In this document: piece by piece, positions 45,696 to 54,140 of the stretch
Layout of the letters: each line of letters starts with the position of its first letter
How positions within the stretch are numbered: position 1 is the first letter of the stretch
Assembly: GCF_012847295.1 (NCBI RefSeq)
Contig: NZ_JABBDY010000003.1
Span: 620,001 to 684,000, forward strand
DNA from: Microbacterium sp. MF43
GTDB taxonomy: Bacteria > Actinomycetota > Actinomycetes > Actinomycetales > Microbacteriaceae
Direction of reading: 5' to 3'
Length of the DNA: 64,000 nucleotides
Position numbers and translations under genes: made by a program
The notes under the pieces: model-generated
What the model saw: the letters and a program-made list of their open reading frames with translations, nothing else
Databases searched by the model: none
What the model was told of the DNA's origin: nothing

Positions 45696-47120
45696 CTACT
45701 CCCCCACGCTCGAGGGGGCGACCGGAGCGGTGCGCTCGAGCGCGTCGAGCACCTGCGGGATGATCAGGTTCACGTTCCCGCACCCGAGAGTGATCACGAA
45801 GTCGCCCTCACGCGCGATCGAGGCGGTGTAGTCCGCGGCTTCCTGCCAGTCCGGAACGTAATGCACGTGCGATGCATCGTCGAAGGCGCCGCTCACGAGC
45901 TCTCCGGTGACACCCGGGACCGGGTCCTCGCGGGCGCCGTATACGTCGAGCATCACGGTGTGGTCAGCGTGATGCTCGAGCACCTGGGCGAACTCGCGGT
46001 ACATCTCCTGCGTGCGCGAGTACGTGTGCGGCTGCTGGATGGCGATGATCCGTCCGTCGCCGACGACCGTCCGCGCCGCAGAGAGCGCCGCGGCGACCTC
46101 GGTCGGATGATGCGCGTAGTCGTCGTAGACGCTGACCCCGCGCTCGGTGCCGTGCAGCTCGAAGCGGCGCACGGTCCCCGCGAACTCTTCGACCGCGCGC
46201 ACCGCCGGTTCGAGCGGGTGGCCCAGGGTCAGCAGCACCGCGACCGCGCCGGCCGCGTTCACGGCGTTGTGGGCGCCGGGCACGGGGAGAGCGCCCGCGA
46301 CGGTGTGTCCGTCGTAGGTGATCGTGAACGACACCGGTCCGTCGGTGCGGATGTCGCCGACGCGGACGGCGGCATCGGCCGACTCTCCGAAGCTCACGAC
46401 GCGCTCGTGCGTCAGGTGCTCGGAGACGCGGCGTGCGCCGGGGTCGTCCGACGAGATCACCACCGCCTCGCGGGCCTCGTTGCCGAACCGCGCGAACGCC
46501 TCGTAGAAGGCTTCGCGGGTGCCCCAGTGATCCAGATGGTCAGGATCCACGTTGGTGATCAGTGCCACGGACGTGTCGTACAGCAGGAAGGTGCCGTCCG
46601 ATTCGTCGGCTTCGATGACGAAGAGATCGTCCGAGCCGCTTCCGCTCGAGACGCCGAGCTGGGCGATCACTCCGCCGTTGACGAAGGTCGGATCGGCGCC
46701 GAGCGCCTGCAGCGCGGTGACGATCATCCCGGTCGAGGTCGTCTTCCCGTGCGCTCCGGCGACCGAGACGAGGCGGCGACCCCCGATCAGCCAGTGGAGG
46801 GCCTGCGAGCGGTGGATGACGTGGAGACCGCGCTGCTTGGCCAGCACGAACTCCGGATTCTCTGGCCAGATGGCGCCGGTGTGAACGACGGTGTCGACGT
46901 CGTCACCCAGGTTGGCCGCGTCGTGGCCGACGTGGACGGTCGCCCCCAGCGCGGCGAGATCGCGCAGCGAAGGGCTGTCGGCGCGGTCCGACCCCGAGAC
47001 CCGGATGCCTCGTTCGAGATACATGCGGGCAAGGCCCGACATGCCGGAGCCGCCGATCCCGATGAAGTGGGCGGCCTCGATGTGCTCGGGGATGGGAAGA
47101 GAGAGGTCGGGTCTGATCAT
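45696..47120 (-). CDS. murC: UDP-N-acetylmuramate--L-alanine ligase
   Basis: A 474-residue ATP-dependent ligase adding the first amino acid of the peptidoglycan stem (Ala, or Gly in many B-type Microbacteriaceae walls). The N-terminal UDP-binding motif [13 protein letters not shown], the P-loop [21 protein letters not shown] and the C-terminal [10 protein letters not shown] block are all present. A TAGGAT hexamer nine bases upstream of the ATG suggests an almost leaderless transcript. Unlike the rest of the cluster it is separated from murG by an opposite-strand gene. Confidence 0.96.
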   Translation of the reverse strand: MIRPDLSLPIPEHIEAAHFIGIGGSGMSGLARMYLERGIRVSGSDRADSPSLRDLAALGATVHVGHDAANLGDDVDTVVHTGAIWPENPEFVLAKQRGLHVIHRSQALHWLIGGRRLVSVAGAHGKTTSTGMIVTALQALGADPTFVNGGVIAQLGVSSGSGSDDLFVIEADESDGTFLLYDTSVALITNVDPDHLDHWGTREAFYEAFARFGNEAREAVVISSDDPGARRVSEHLTHERVVSFGESADAAVRVGDIRTDGPVSFTITYDGHTVAGALPVPGAHNAVNAAGAVAVLLTLGHPLEPAVRAVEEFAGTVRRFELHGTERGVSVYDDYAHHPTEVAAALSAARTVVGDGRIIAIQQPHTYSRTQEMYREFAQVLEHHADHTVMLDVYGAREDPVPGVTGELVSGAFDDASHVHYVPDWQEAADYTASIAREGDFVITLGCGNVNLIIPQVLDALERTAPVAPSSVGE

Positions 47121-47176
47121 GACCCGTCAATCCTAAGTTCGCGGGCTGGCCGGTCGGGCCCGGCACGCTGGCCGCC

Positions 47177-47206
47177 TTGACCTGTTGGTACGAACGTGCG
47201 CACAAT
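47177..47206 (+). promoter_or_regulatory. promoter of the GntR-type gene with possible operator
   Basis: TTGACC (47177-47182), an 18-base spacer and CACAAT (47201-47206) form the best -35/-10 pair in the window, 30 bases before the GTG. The spacer holds an imperfect palindrome GTTGGTACGAAC (47184-47195), and GTGCGCAC (47196-47203) follows at the -10. Autoregulation is plausible. Confidence 0.5.
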
Positions 47207-47235
47207 CGCACGGACGCCGAGACCGAGGAGCCGCC

Positions 47236-47598
47236 GTGATCACGATCGACCCGTCGTCGCCGACGCCACCCTTCGAGCAGCTCCGCGCGGGCTTCGTGGA
47301 CGCGATGGCCTCGGGTGAACTCGCGCCGGGGCATCGCCTTCCCACGGTGCGCAAGCTCGCCGAGGATCTGGGCGTCGCGCCGGGCACCGTGGCCCGCGCG
47401 TACCGCGAGCTCGAGGCATCCGGCCTCATCGAGACCCGCGGGCGCAACGGCACCTTCGTGTCCTTCGACGACGACCCCGCTCGAGCGCAACTGCAGCGCG
47501 CCGCGGCGGCGTTCGCGGCCCAGGTCCGCGAGCTGCGCGTCGACGCGGAGCACGCCCTCGCCGTCGTGACGGCGGCACTGCGCGCACCCGCGGACTAG
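47236..47598 (+). CDS. GntR family transcriptional regulator (YtrA-like, short)
   Basis: A 120-residue protein consisting of a winged helix-turn-helix (PPFEQLRAGF, LPTVRKLAEDLGVAPGTVARAYRELEASGLI and the TRGRNGTFV wing) and a short helical tail with no ligand-binding domain. This is the YtrA-type layout, often controlling adjacent transporters. No transporter is next to it; it lies between murC and murG on the opposite strand. GAGGAG stands six bases before the GTG. Its target could be its own promoter or the divergent murC. Confidence 0.88.
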   Translation: MITIDPSSPTPPFEQLRAGFVDAMASGELAPGHRLPTVRKLAEDLGVAPGTVARAYRELEASGLIETRGRNGTFVSFDDDPARAQLQRAAAAFAAQVRELRVDAEHALAVVTAALRAPAD

Positions 47599-47623
47599 CG
47601 GCCGGAGCTCGGTCGGACAGCAT

Positions 47624-47677
47624 TCGCCGAGGTCGGCGCAGAGCGGGCGGCCACTCGCCGAGGCCGGCGCAGAGCGG
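47624..47677. repeat. two 23-base direct repeats between the GntR gene and murG
   Basis: TCGCCGAGGTCGGCGCAGAGCGG at 47624-47646 recurs with one change at 47655-47677, a 31-base period. Each unit holds its own inverted repeat (CGCCGA-GG-TCGGCG in the first). They fill the gap between two convergent genes, so a double terminator or a protein-binding array are both possible. Confidence 0.75.
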
Positions 47678-47683
47678 ACCGTC

Positions 47684-48784
47684 TCAGCTCGATGCCGTCG
47701 GCCGGCCGAGCGCCTGGTCGATCAGGTCGAGGACGTTCTCGGTTCCGGTGCGCGTGCCGACGGATGCCGCGGCATCCGTCATCGCCCGCCTCCTGGCCTC
47801 GTCGGCGAGCAGCGGCACGATCTCGCTGCGGACTCGGTCGCCGGTGAGCTCCGCGTCGGGGATCAGGATCGCCGCGCCGGCTCGAACCGCCGACGAGGCG
47901 TTCAGGGCCTGCTCGCCGTTTCCGACCGCGTACGGCACGTACACGGCGGGTATCCCGAGCGCGCTGATCTCGCTCACGGTCGCCGCGCCCGCGCGCGAGA
48001 CGATGAGATCGGCCAGGGCGAACGCCAGATCCATCCGGTCGACATACCGGCGCACGGTGTAGCCGCGCACGCCGGGATCGGCCAGCTCGGATCGCTCGCC
48101 GGTCACGTGGAGCAGCTGCCAGCCCGCGTCGAGCACATCGCGCCACGCGGCGCCGTGCCCTTCGCCGAAGGCGTCGTTGAGCCGCTGGGCCCCGAGCGAG
48201 CCGCCGAACACGAGGAGCACCGGGCGGTCCTCGTCGAGGTCGAAGGCGGACGCCGCCTCGGGTCTGCGTGCAGCGCGGTCGAGCTCGACGATCTCGCGTC
48301 GCAGGGGCATCCCGACCACGTGCGACCGCTTGAGCGGCGTCCCCTCGAACGCGACGCCCACTTTCGCCGCGGTGCGGGCGCCGAGGACGTTCGCCATTCC
48401 CGGGCGCGCGTTCGCCTCGTGCACGACGAAGGGGATGCGGGCGCGGCGGGCGGCGACATAGGCCGGAGCGGAGGCGTACCCGCCGAAGCCGACGACCACA
48501 TCGACCGAGCGGGAGGCCAGGTGCGCGCGCACCTGAGCGACCGCGCGCGGGAACTGCACGGGGAATGCCGCAGCAGAGCGGTTCGGGCGCCGCGGGAACG
48601 GCACCTTGTCGACGAACAGCAGCTCATACCCGCGGTCGGGCACGAGCCGCGACTCCAGGCCCTCTCGCGTGCCCAGCACGAGCACCTCGGCGTCGGGTTC
48701 CCGCGCACGAAGCGCGTCGGCCACGGCGAGCAGAGGGTTGACGTGTCCGGCGGTGCCGCCGCCGGCGAGAAGGTACGTCGTCAC
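47684..48784 (-). CDS. murG: UDP-N-acetylglucosamine--N-acetylmuramyl-(pentapeptide) pyrophosphoryl-undecaprenol N-acetylglucosamine transferase
   Basis: A 366-residue GT-B glycosyltransferase at the inner face of the membrane that converts lipid I to lipid II. The N-terminal loop LLAGGGTAGHVNPLLAVA, the second G-loop GGSLGAQRLNDAF and SRAGAATVSEISALGIP are present. The GTG at 48784 is six bases after a TAGGCT hexamer, so murG may be transcribed from its own leaderless promoter inside the cluster. An 18-bp palindrome is in its 3' end. Confidence 0.96.
   Translation of the reverse strand: MTTYLLAGGGTAGHVNPLLAVADALRAREPDAEVLVLGTREGLESRLVPDRGYELLFVDKVPFPRRPNRSAAAFPVQFPRAVAQVRAHLASRSVDVVVGFGGYASAPAYVAARRARIPFVVHEANARPGMANVLGARTAAKVGVAFEGTPLKRSHVVGMPLRREIVELDRAARRPEAASAFDLDEDRPVLLVFGGSLGAQRLNDAFGEGHGAAWRDVLDAGWQLLHVTGERSELADPGVRGYTVRRYVDRMDLAFALADLIVSRAGAATVSEISALGIPAVYVPYAVGNGEQALNASSAVRAGAAILIPDAELTGDRVRSEIVPLLADEARRRAMTDAAASVGTRTGTENVLDLIDQALGRPTASS
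47761..47778. repeat. 18-bp perfect palindrome, copy 3
   Basis: CGGATGCCGCGGCATCCG within the C-terminal codons of murG, identical to the copies at 15279-15296 and 40525-40542. Confidence 0.8.
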
Positions 48785-48790
48785 CCACCG

Positions 48791-48796
48791 AGCCTA
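48791..48796 (-). promoter_or_regulatory. -10 hexamer for leaderless murG mRNA
   Basis: TAGGCT on the minus strand with a six-base spacer to the GTG at 48784, in the 41-base gap after ftsW. Confidence 0.5.
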
Positions 48797-48825
48797 TCCG
48801 GCGGGGTCCGCTTCCCGCCGCGAGG

Positions 48826-50094
48826 TCAGCGGGTGCGGGATGCCGCTGCCCGCCGTGCCGCGGCGAGATCGATCGACGCCTGCCGGCGCGCGACCGCGTC
48901 GGGGAGCGTCCGCGCGAACGCCAGCAGGACTCCCGAGGCGACGAGCACGGAGAGCAGCGACGTGCCGCCCTGCGACATGAAGGGCAGCGGAACGCCCAGC
49001 ACGGGGAAGACGCGAAGCACGACGCCGACGTTCACGAGCGCCTGCCCGACGATCCATACGGTGATGCCGCCGGCGACGATGCGCACGAACGGGTCGTCCG
49101 TCTTGCGGATGATGTGGAAGGCGCCGACGGCGAAGAGCCCGTAGAGGGCCAGGACGACCGCGCAGCCGATCAGTCCGAGCTCCTCCCCCACGATCGCGAA
49201 GATGTAGTCGTGCGCGGCCGCGGGCAGCCAGTCGTACTTCTCGCGAGAGTTCCCCAGCCCCAGGCCGAAGATCCCGCCGTTGGCCAGTCCCCAGATGCCG
49301 TGCAGCGGCTGCCAGCAGTCGTTGAGGTAGTCGTCGAGGCAGTTGGGATTGAGGAAGCTCATGAAGCGGCGCATGCGGTCGGGGCTGGTCACCGCCAGGT
49401 AGGCGACGATGGCCGCCGCGCCGATCGCGGGAAGGATGAAGATGCGGAGCCGCACGCCGGAGAAGAACAGCGCGCCGAGCACGATCAGCACGAGGATCAT
49501 CGCCGTGCCGAGGTCCTTGCCCGCCATCACCGTCGCGATCGCGAGGCCGGCGACGGGGACGAGCGGAATGTAGACGTGGCGCCACAGGCCCAGCAGGGTC
49601 TGCTTGCGGAACAGCACGTAGCCGACCCACAGCGCCAGCGCGAGCTTGAGGAACTCGGACGGCTGGGCCTGCACACCGGCGATCACGATCCAGTTGCGGT
49701 TGCCGTCGTTGTCGAACCCCAGGGGCGTGAAGACGAGCAGCTGGAACAGCGTGGCCAGGATGAGCGCCGGCCAGGCGACCCGCTTCCAGAAGGTCACGGG
49801 CAGACGACTGGCGATGAACATCAGCGGGATGCCGACGGCGGCGAACAGCGCCTGGCGGAAGGCGGTGTCGTACGGAGACTGCCCGGCCGCTGCGGCGACA
49901 GCCGACGTCGCCGAGAGCACCATGACGAGTCCGAACACCGTCAGCAGCACGGTGGTCGACGCGATCAGCAGGAACTCGCTCGGCACGGGAGCGAACACCC
50001 GTCCGAGCGACACGCGCGCTGCGAGCCCGCGGCGGGCCGAGGGGTCAGGCGGGGTCGCCGCCGGCGGACGGGTCCGCGGCTGCGTCGTGCTCAC
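48826..50094 (-). CDS. ftsW: peptidoglycan glycosyltransferase FtsW
   Basis: A 422-residue SEDS-family polymerase of septal peptidoglycan with about ten membrane helices. Conserved segments include AGVQAQPSEFLKLALALWVGY (with the catalytic-region loop), the long extracytoplasmic loop between helices 7 and 8, and the late PVLGVPLPFMSQGGTSLL. The GTG start makes the gene overlap murD by 50 bases; the resulting 40-residue N-terminal tail is Pro/Arg-rich and cytoplasmic. A later internal start would shorten it. Confidence 0.94.
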   Translation of the reverse strand: MSTTQPRTRPPAATPPDPSARRGLAARVSLGRVFAPVPSEFLLIASTTVLLTVFGLVMVLSATSAVAAAAGQSPYDTAFRQALFAAVGIPLMFIASRLPVTFWKRVAWPALILATLFQLLVFTPLGFDNDGNRNWIVIAGVQAQPSEFLKLALALWVGYVLFRKQTLLGLWRHVYIPLVPVAGLAIATVMAGKDLGTAMILVLIVLGALFFSGVRLRIFILPAIGAAAIVAYLAVTSPDRMRRFMSFLNPNCLDDYLNDCWQPLHGIWGLANGGIFGLGLGNSREKYDWLPAAAHDYIFAIVGEELGLIGCAVVLALYGLFAVGAFHIIRKTDDPFVRIVAGGITVWIVGQALVNVGVVLRVFPVLGVPLPFMSQGGTSLLSVLVASGVLLAFARTLPDAVARRQASIDLAAARRAAASRTR

Positions 50095-51598
50095 CCTCGG
50101 CCCCCGTTCCGATCCGCTTCCTCACCGCGTCGGCGAAACGCCGGCCGCGATCCGCGTAGGACGCGAACTGGTCGAAGGATGCCGCGGCGGGGGCGAGCAA
50201 GACGACGTCCCCGTCACGCGCGATCCCGGCCGCCAGCTCGACGACACGCGTCATGACCTCTTCAGTCTCGGTTGCGTCCACCTCGAACAGGGGCACCCCC
50301 GGCGCGTGTCGCGAGAACGCCGCCACGACGCCGTCCCGCTCGAGGCCGATCACGATCGCCGCCTTCGCCTGCGCGCCGCGATCGGCCACCAGGTCGGAGA
50401 TGTCCACGCCCTTCAGGAGACCGCCCACGACCCAGACGGCGCCCGGGTACGCCGTGAGCGACGACGCCGCAGCGTGGGGGTTCGTGGCCTTCGAGTCGTC
50501 GACCCACGTGACTCCTTCGTGGGTGGCGACGACCTCGATCCGATGCGGGTCCAGTCGGAACCCCCGCAGCGCATCGCGGACGTCCGCCGGAGGCACATCG
50601 AGCGAGCGCGCGAGAGCGGCGGCGGCGAGGATGTTCGCCGCGACGTGAGGCGCCGAGAGCCCGAGCTCGCGCAGCTCCGCGACCGTCGTGAGCTCGAGGG
50701 CGCTCGTGCGCCGGTCCTCGAGGAAGGCGCGGTCGACGAGGATGCCGTCGACCACGCCGAGATCGCTGGGTCCGGGCACGCCGAGGTCGAAGCCGATCGC
50801 TCGCGCCCCCTCGACGACGTCGGCGTCTTCGACCATGGTGCGGGTCGCGGCATCCGCCTTGTTGTACACGCACGCCACCCGCGTGTTGTCGTACACGTGC
50901 GCCTTGGCATCGCGATACGCCTCGAACGAGCCGTGCCACTCCAGGTGGTCGTCGGCGAGATTGAGGCACACCGCCGCGTGCGGCGAGACCGGGTCCGGTC
51001 CCTCCTGCAGTCCCAGGTACCACAGCTGGTGGCTCGAGAGCTCGACGACGAGCGCATCGAATCCGCCGGGGTCGCGCACCGCGTCGAGCACCGGCGTGCC
51101 GATGTTGCCGACCGGCGCGGCGCGCAGGCCTCCGGCGACCAGCATCGACGCGGTCAGGCGCGTGGTCGTGGTCTTCCCGTTCGTCCCGGTGACGAGGATC
51201 CAGTCGGCCGGCGATCCATCGGCGCGCACCACCTTGTCGCGCACGCGCCACGCCAGTTCGATGTCGCCCCATAGGGCGATACCGGCTTCGCGGGTCCAGG
51301 AGATGAGCGGATGCCCCGGCGCGAAGCCCGGCGAGGCGATGACGACCTCCGGGGCGAACGCCGCGAGCTCGGCGGGCACCGCAGAGAGGGATCCCGTCCA
51401 CAGGCGCGCGCCGACGACCGGCAGCAGGCGCGCGTACTCCTCGTCGGCCTTCTCGGTGACGACGAGCACGTCGGCGCCGAGCTCCGTGAGCGTGTCGGCG
51501 ACGGCGAAGCCCGTGACGGAGAGGCCGAGCACGGCGACGCGCAGGCCCTTCCAGTCCGCGTGCCAGCTGATGAGGCCGTCGAGGCGGTCCGAGGTCAT
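50045..51598 (-). CDS. murD: UDP-N-acetylmuramoyl-L-alanine--D-glutamate ligase
   Basis: A 517-residue Mur ligase adding D-glutamate. The N-terminal UDP-binding VAVLGLSVTGFAVADTL, the P-loop VTGTNGKTTTTRL, LNLADDHLEWHG and the C-terminal DDSKATNPHAA (typical of MurD) are visible. It is somewhat longer than the 450-residue norm, with an acidic tail of about 30 residues where it overlaps ftsW. The ATG at 51598 overlaps the mraY stop by four bases. Confidence 0.96.
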   Translation of the reverse strand: MTSDRLDGLISWHADWKGLRVAVLGLSVTGFAVADTLTELGADVLVVTEKADEEYARLLPVVGARLWTGSLSAVPAELAAFAPEVVIASPGFAPGHPLISWTREAGIALWGDIELAWRVRDKVVRADGSPADWILVTGTNGKTTTTRLTASMLVAGGLRAAPVGNIGTPVLDAVRDPGGFDALVVELSSHQLWYLGLQEGPDPVSPHAAVCLNLADDHLEWHGSFEAYRDAKAHVYDNTRVACVYNKADAATRTMVEDADVVEGARAIGFDLGVPGPSDLGVVDGILVDRAFLEDRRTSALELTTVAELRELGLSAPHVAANILAAAALARSLDVPPADVRDALRGFRLDPHRIEVVATHEGVTWVDDSKATNPHAAASSLTAYPGAVWVVGGLLKGVDISDLVADRGAQAKAAIVIGLERDGVVAAFSRHAPGVPLFEVDATETEEVMTRVVELAAGIARDGDVVLLAPAAASFDQFASYADRGRRFADAVRKRIGTGAEGEHDAAADPSAGGDPA

Positions 51599-52707
51599 GT
51601 CTGCGACAGCCACTCGACGTAGAAGAACCCGATGCCCGAGACCGCGAGCAGCCCCGCGATGATCCACATGCGCACGGTGATCTTCACTTCGGGCCACCCG
51701 CGCATCTCGAGATGATGGTGGAAGGGGCTCATGAGGAAGAGACGCCGGCCGCGGGTCGCCTTGAAGTACAGACGCTGCAGGATGACCGAGCCCGGAGCGA
51801 TGATGAACACGCCCGCGACGAGGATCGAGAGCAGTTCAGTGCGGGTGAGGATCGCCATGGCCGCGATGACGCCCCCGATGGCCATCGATCCGACGTCGCC
51901 CATGAAGACCTCGGCCTTCGGCGCCTGCCACCAGAGGAACCCGACGAGGGCGCCGACGAACGACGCCGACACGATGGCCAGGTCGAAGGGGTTGGGCGTC
52001 GGATAGCAGGCCGAGAACGCCCCCGGCGACAGGCCCTCGCCGCCCCAGCACGCCTGGTTGAACTGCCAGAACGCGATGAGGCTGTAGGCGCCCGTGACGA
52101 AGATCCCTGCGCCGGCGGCCAGGCCGTCGAGGCCGTCGGTGAGGTTCACGCTGTTCGAATACGCGACGCCGATGAACGCGGTCCACGCGAGGTACAGCAG
52201 CCAGCCGAGGATCGGGCCGAGCGCGAAGAACGACAGCACCGGCAGGTCTCGGAAGATCGACACGTACGGCGAGGCCGGCGTCTCCTGCCACGCGTTGGGG
52301 AAGTTCAGCGCGACGATCGCGAACGGCACGACCACGACGAGCTGGCCGACGATCTTCCGCCACCCGCTGAGACCGAGGCTGCGCTGGCTGCGCACCTTCA
52401 TGTAGTCGTCGATGAATCCGACGACCCCGAAGCCGACCATCATCCAGATGACGAGGAGCCCCGAGATCGTCGGCGGGTTGTTGCCCGTGAAGGCGCCGAG
52501 GAGGTAGCCGACGATCGTGCCGACGATGAAGATCGTGCCGCCCATGGTGGGCGTGCCGCGCTTGGCGCCGTGACTGGGGTTGTGGATGTTGTCGGGGGTG
52601 CGGATCACCTGCCCCCAGCCCCACTTGCGGAAGAGCCGGAGGAAGACCGGCGTGAGGAAGAGGGTGAATGCCAGCGAGATCGCCGCCGCCGTCAGGAGTG
52701 ATCTCAC
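51595..52707 (-). CDS. mraY: phospho-N-acetylmuramoyl-pentapeptide-transferase
   Basis: A 370-residue membrane enzyme with ten helices that makes lipid I from UDP-MurNAc-pentapeptide. GTPTMGG, the Asp-rich FIDDYMKV, NLTDGLDGLA and the VFMGDVGS plus FHHHLEMRGW catalytic and substrate motifs are present. The GTG at 52707 overlaps the murF stop by four bases (GTGA), indicating coupling. Confidence 0.97.
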   Translation of the reverse strand: MRSLLTAAAISLAFTLFLTPVFLRLFRKWGWGQVIRTPDNIHNPSHGAKRGTPTMGGTIFIVGTIVGYLLGAFTGNNPPTISGLLVIWMMVGFGVVGFIDDYMKVRSQRSLGLSGWRKIVGQLVVVVPFAIVALNFPNAWQETPASPYVSIFRDLPVLSFFALGPILGWLLYLAWTAFIGVAYSNSVNLTDGLDGLAAGAGIFVTGAYSLIAFWQFNQACWGGEGLSPGAFSACYPTPNPFDLAIVSASFVGALVGFLWWQAPKAEVFMGDVGSMAIGGVIAAMAILTRTELLSILVAGVFIIAPGSVILQRLYFKATRGRRLFLMSPFHHHLEMRGWPEVKITVRMWIIAGLLAVSGIGFFYVEWLSQT

Positions 52708-54116
52708 GAGAATGATTCTCCCAGACGATCGCCGAGGAACCGCAGACCCGCCGAGTTCGACGACTTCACGAGCACACGGTCCCCGTCGCGGAGCTCGCCG
52801 ACGAGGTAGTCGTACGCATCGTCGGCGGTTTCGAAGAACACCGCTTCGGCATCCCACGACCCCTGTGCGACGGCCTCGAGGTACATGCGGCGGGCATCGG
52901 AGCCGACGACGACGATGCGCTTGATCCCCAGGCGGACAGCCAGCAGGCCGACCCGGTCGTGCTCCTCCTCGGCGTGCTCGCCGAGCTCGCTCATGGCCCC
53001 GAGCACGGCCACCGTGCGCTCCTTCGGGCCGGTGATCTGCGCGAGGGTGCGCAGCGCGGCCGCCATCGAGTCGGGACTGGCGTTGTAGGCGTCGTTGATG
53101 ATCCGCACCCGCTCCGAGCCGAGCGGCTGCATGCGCCAGCGCTCAGCGAGCTCGACGGTCTCGAGGCGCGCGACGCAATCCGCGAGGGGCACGCCGAGGG
53201 CGGTCGCGGCGGCGATCGCCGCGAGGGCGTTCATGACGTGGTGCTCGCCCAGCACGCGGAGGCGCAGCGGCGACGACCGGCCGTCGGCGGACACGACGCA
53301 CGTCGTACCGGATGCCGTGACGACGACGTCGTCGGCCCTGACCTCCGCCCCTTGGCTGCGGCCGAACCAGCGCACCGATACGCCGCGCTCGGCGGCGATG
53401 GGGGCCATCGCGGCCACGCGGGCGTCGTCGGCATTGAGGATGGCGAGCCCGCCCGGGCGCAGCGCGCGCACCAGCTCGGACTTCGCCTGGAACGTCGCTT
53501 CGATGCCGCCGAACCCGCCCGCGTGGGCGAGCCCCACCATGAGGACGATGCCGATGTCGGGCTCGACCAGGCCCGCGAGGCGGGCGATCTCGCCGGGGGC
53601 GCTCGCCCCGAATTCGCTGACGAGATATCGCGTGTCGTCGGTGACACGCAACATCGTCAGCGGCGCGCCGACCTCGTTGTTGAACGACGCCTTGGGTGAC
53701 ACCGTCTCGCCCTCGCCCTCGAGGATGCGGGCGAGGAGGTTCTTCGTGGTCGTCTTGCCGTTCGAGCCGGTGATCCCGACGATGCGGAGGTCTCCACCGT
53801 CCCGAACGGCGCCGACCACCTCGCGAGCGAGGTCCGCCAGTGCGTCGACCGCGCTCGGAACGACGATCTGGGTGACGGATGCTTCGACCACCCGCTCGAC
53901 GATCGCCAATGCCGCTCCGTTGGCGACAGCGGCGTCGACGAACAGGTGGCCGTCCGTCTCCTCGCCCGGCTTGGCGACGAAGATCCCTCCCGGCACCATG
54001 AGGCGCGAGTCGGTGTCGACGGCACCCGAGACGATCGTCTCAGCGGTGTCGGCGCCGGCGAGGACGACTTCCCCTCTGACGGCACGGGCGATGTGGGCGA
54101 TGGTGAGGGCGATCAT
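52704..54116 (-). CDS. murF: UDP-N-acetylmuramoyl-tripeptide--D-alanyl-D-alanine ligase
   Basis: A 470-residue ligase adding D-Ala-D-Ala to the stem peptide. The P-loop GITGSNGKTTTKNLL, ASFNNEVGAPLTML, NDAYNASPDSM and LGAMSELGEHAEEEH are diagnostic of MurF rather than MurE. It follows ftsI directly, where most actinobacteria have murE between them. It overlaps mraY by four bases. Confidence 0.95.
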   Translation of the reverse strand: MIALTIAHIARAVRGEVVLAGADTAETIVSGAVDTDSRLMVPGGIFVAKPGEETDGHLFVDAAVANGAALAIVERVVEASVTQIVVPSAVDALADLAREVVGAVRDGGDLRIVGITGSNGKTTTKNLLARILEGEGETVSPKASFNNEVGAPLTMLRVTDDTRYLVSEFGASAPGEIARLAGLVEPDIGIVLMVGLAHAGGFGGIEATFQAKSELVRALRPGGLAILNADDARVAAMAPIAAERGVSVRWFGRSQGAEVRADDVVVTASGTTCVVSADGRSSPLRLRVLGEHHVMNALAAIAAATALGVPLADCVARLETVELAERWRMQPLGSERVRIINDAYNASPDSMAAALRTLAQITGPKERTVAVLGAMSELGEHAEEEHDRVGLLAVRLGIKRIVVVGSDARRMYLEAVAQGSWDAEAVFFETADDAYDYLVGELRDGDRVLVKSSNSAGLRFLGDRLGESFS

Positions 54117-54140
54117 GAATTCTCCGGCCGGATCGGGAGG

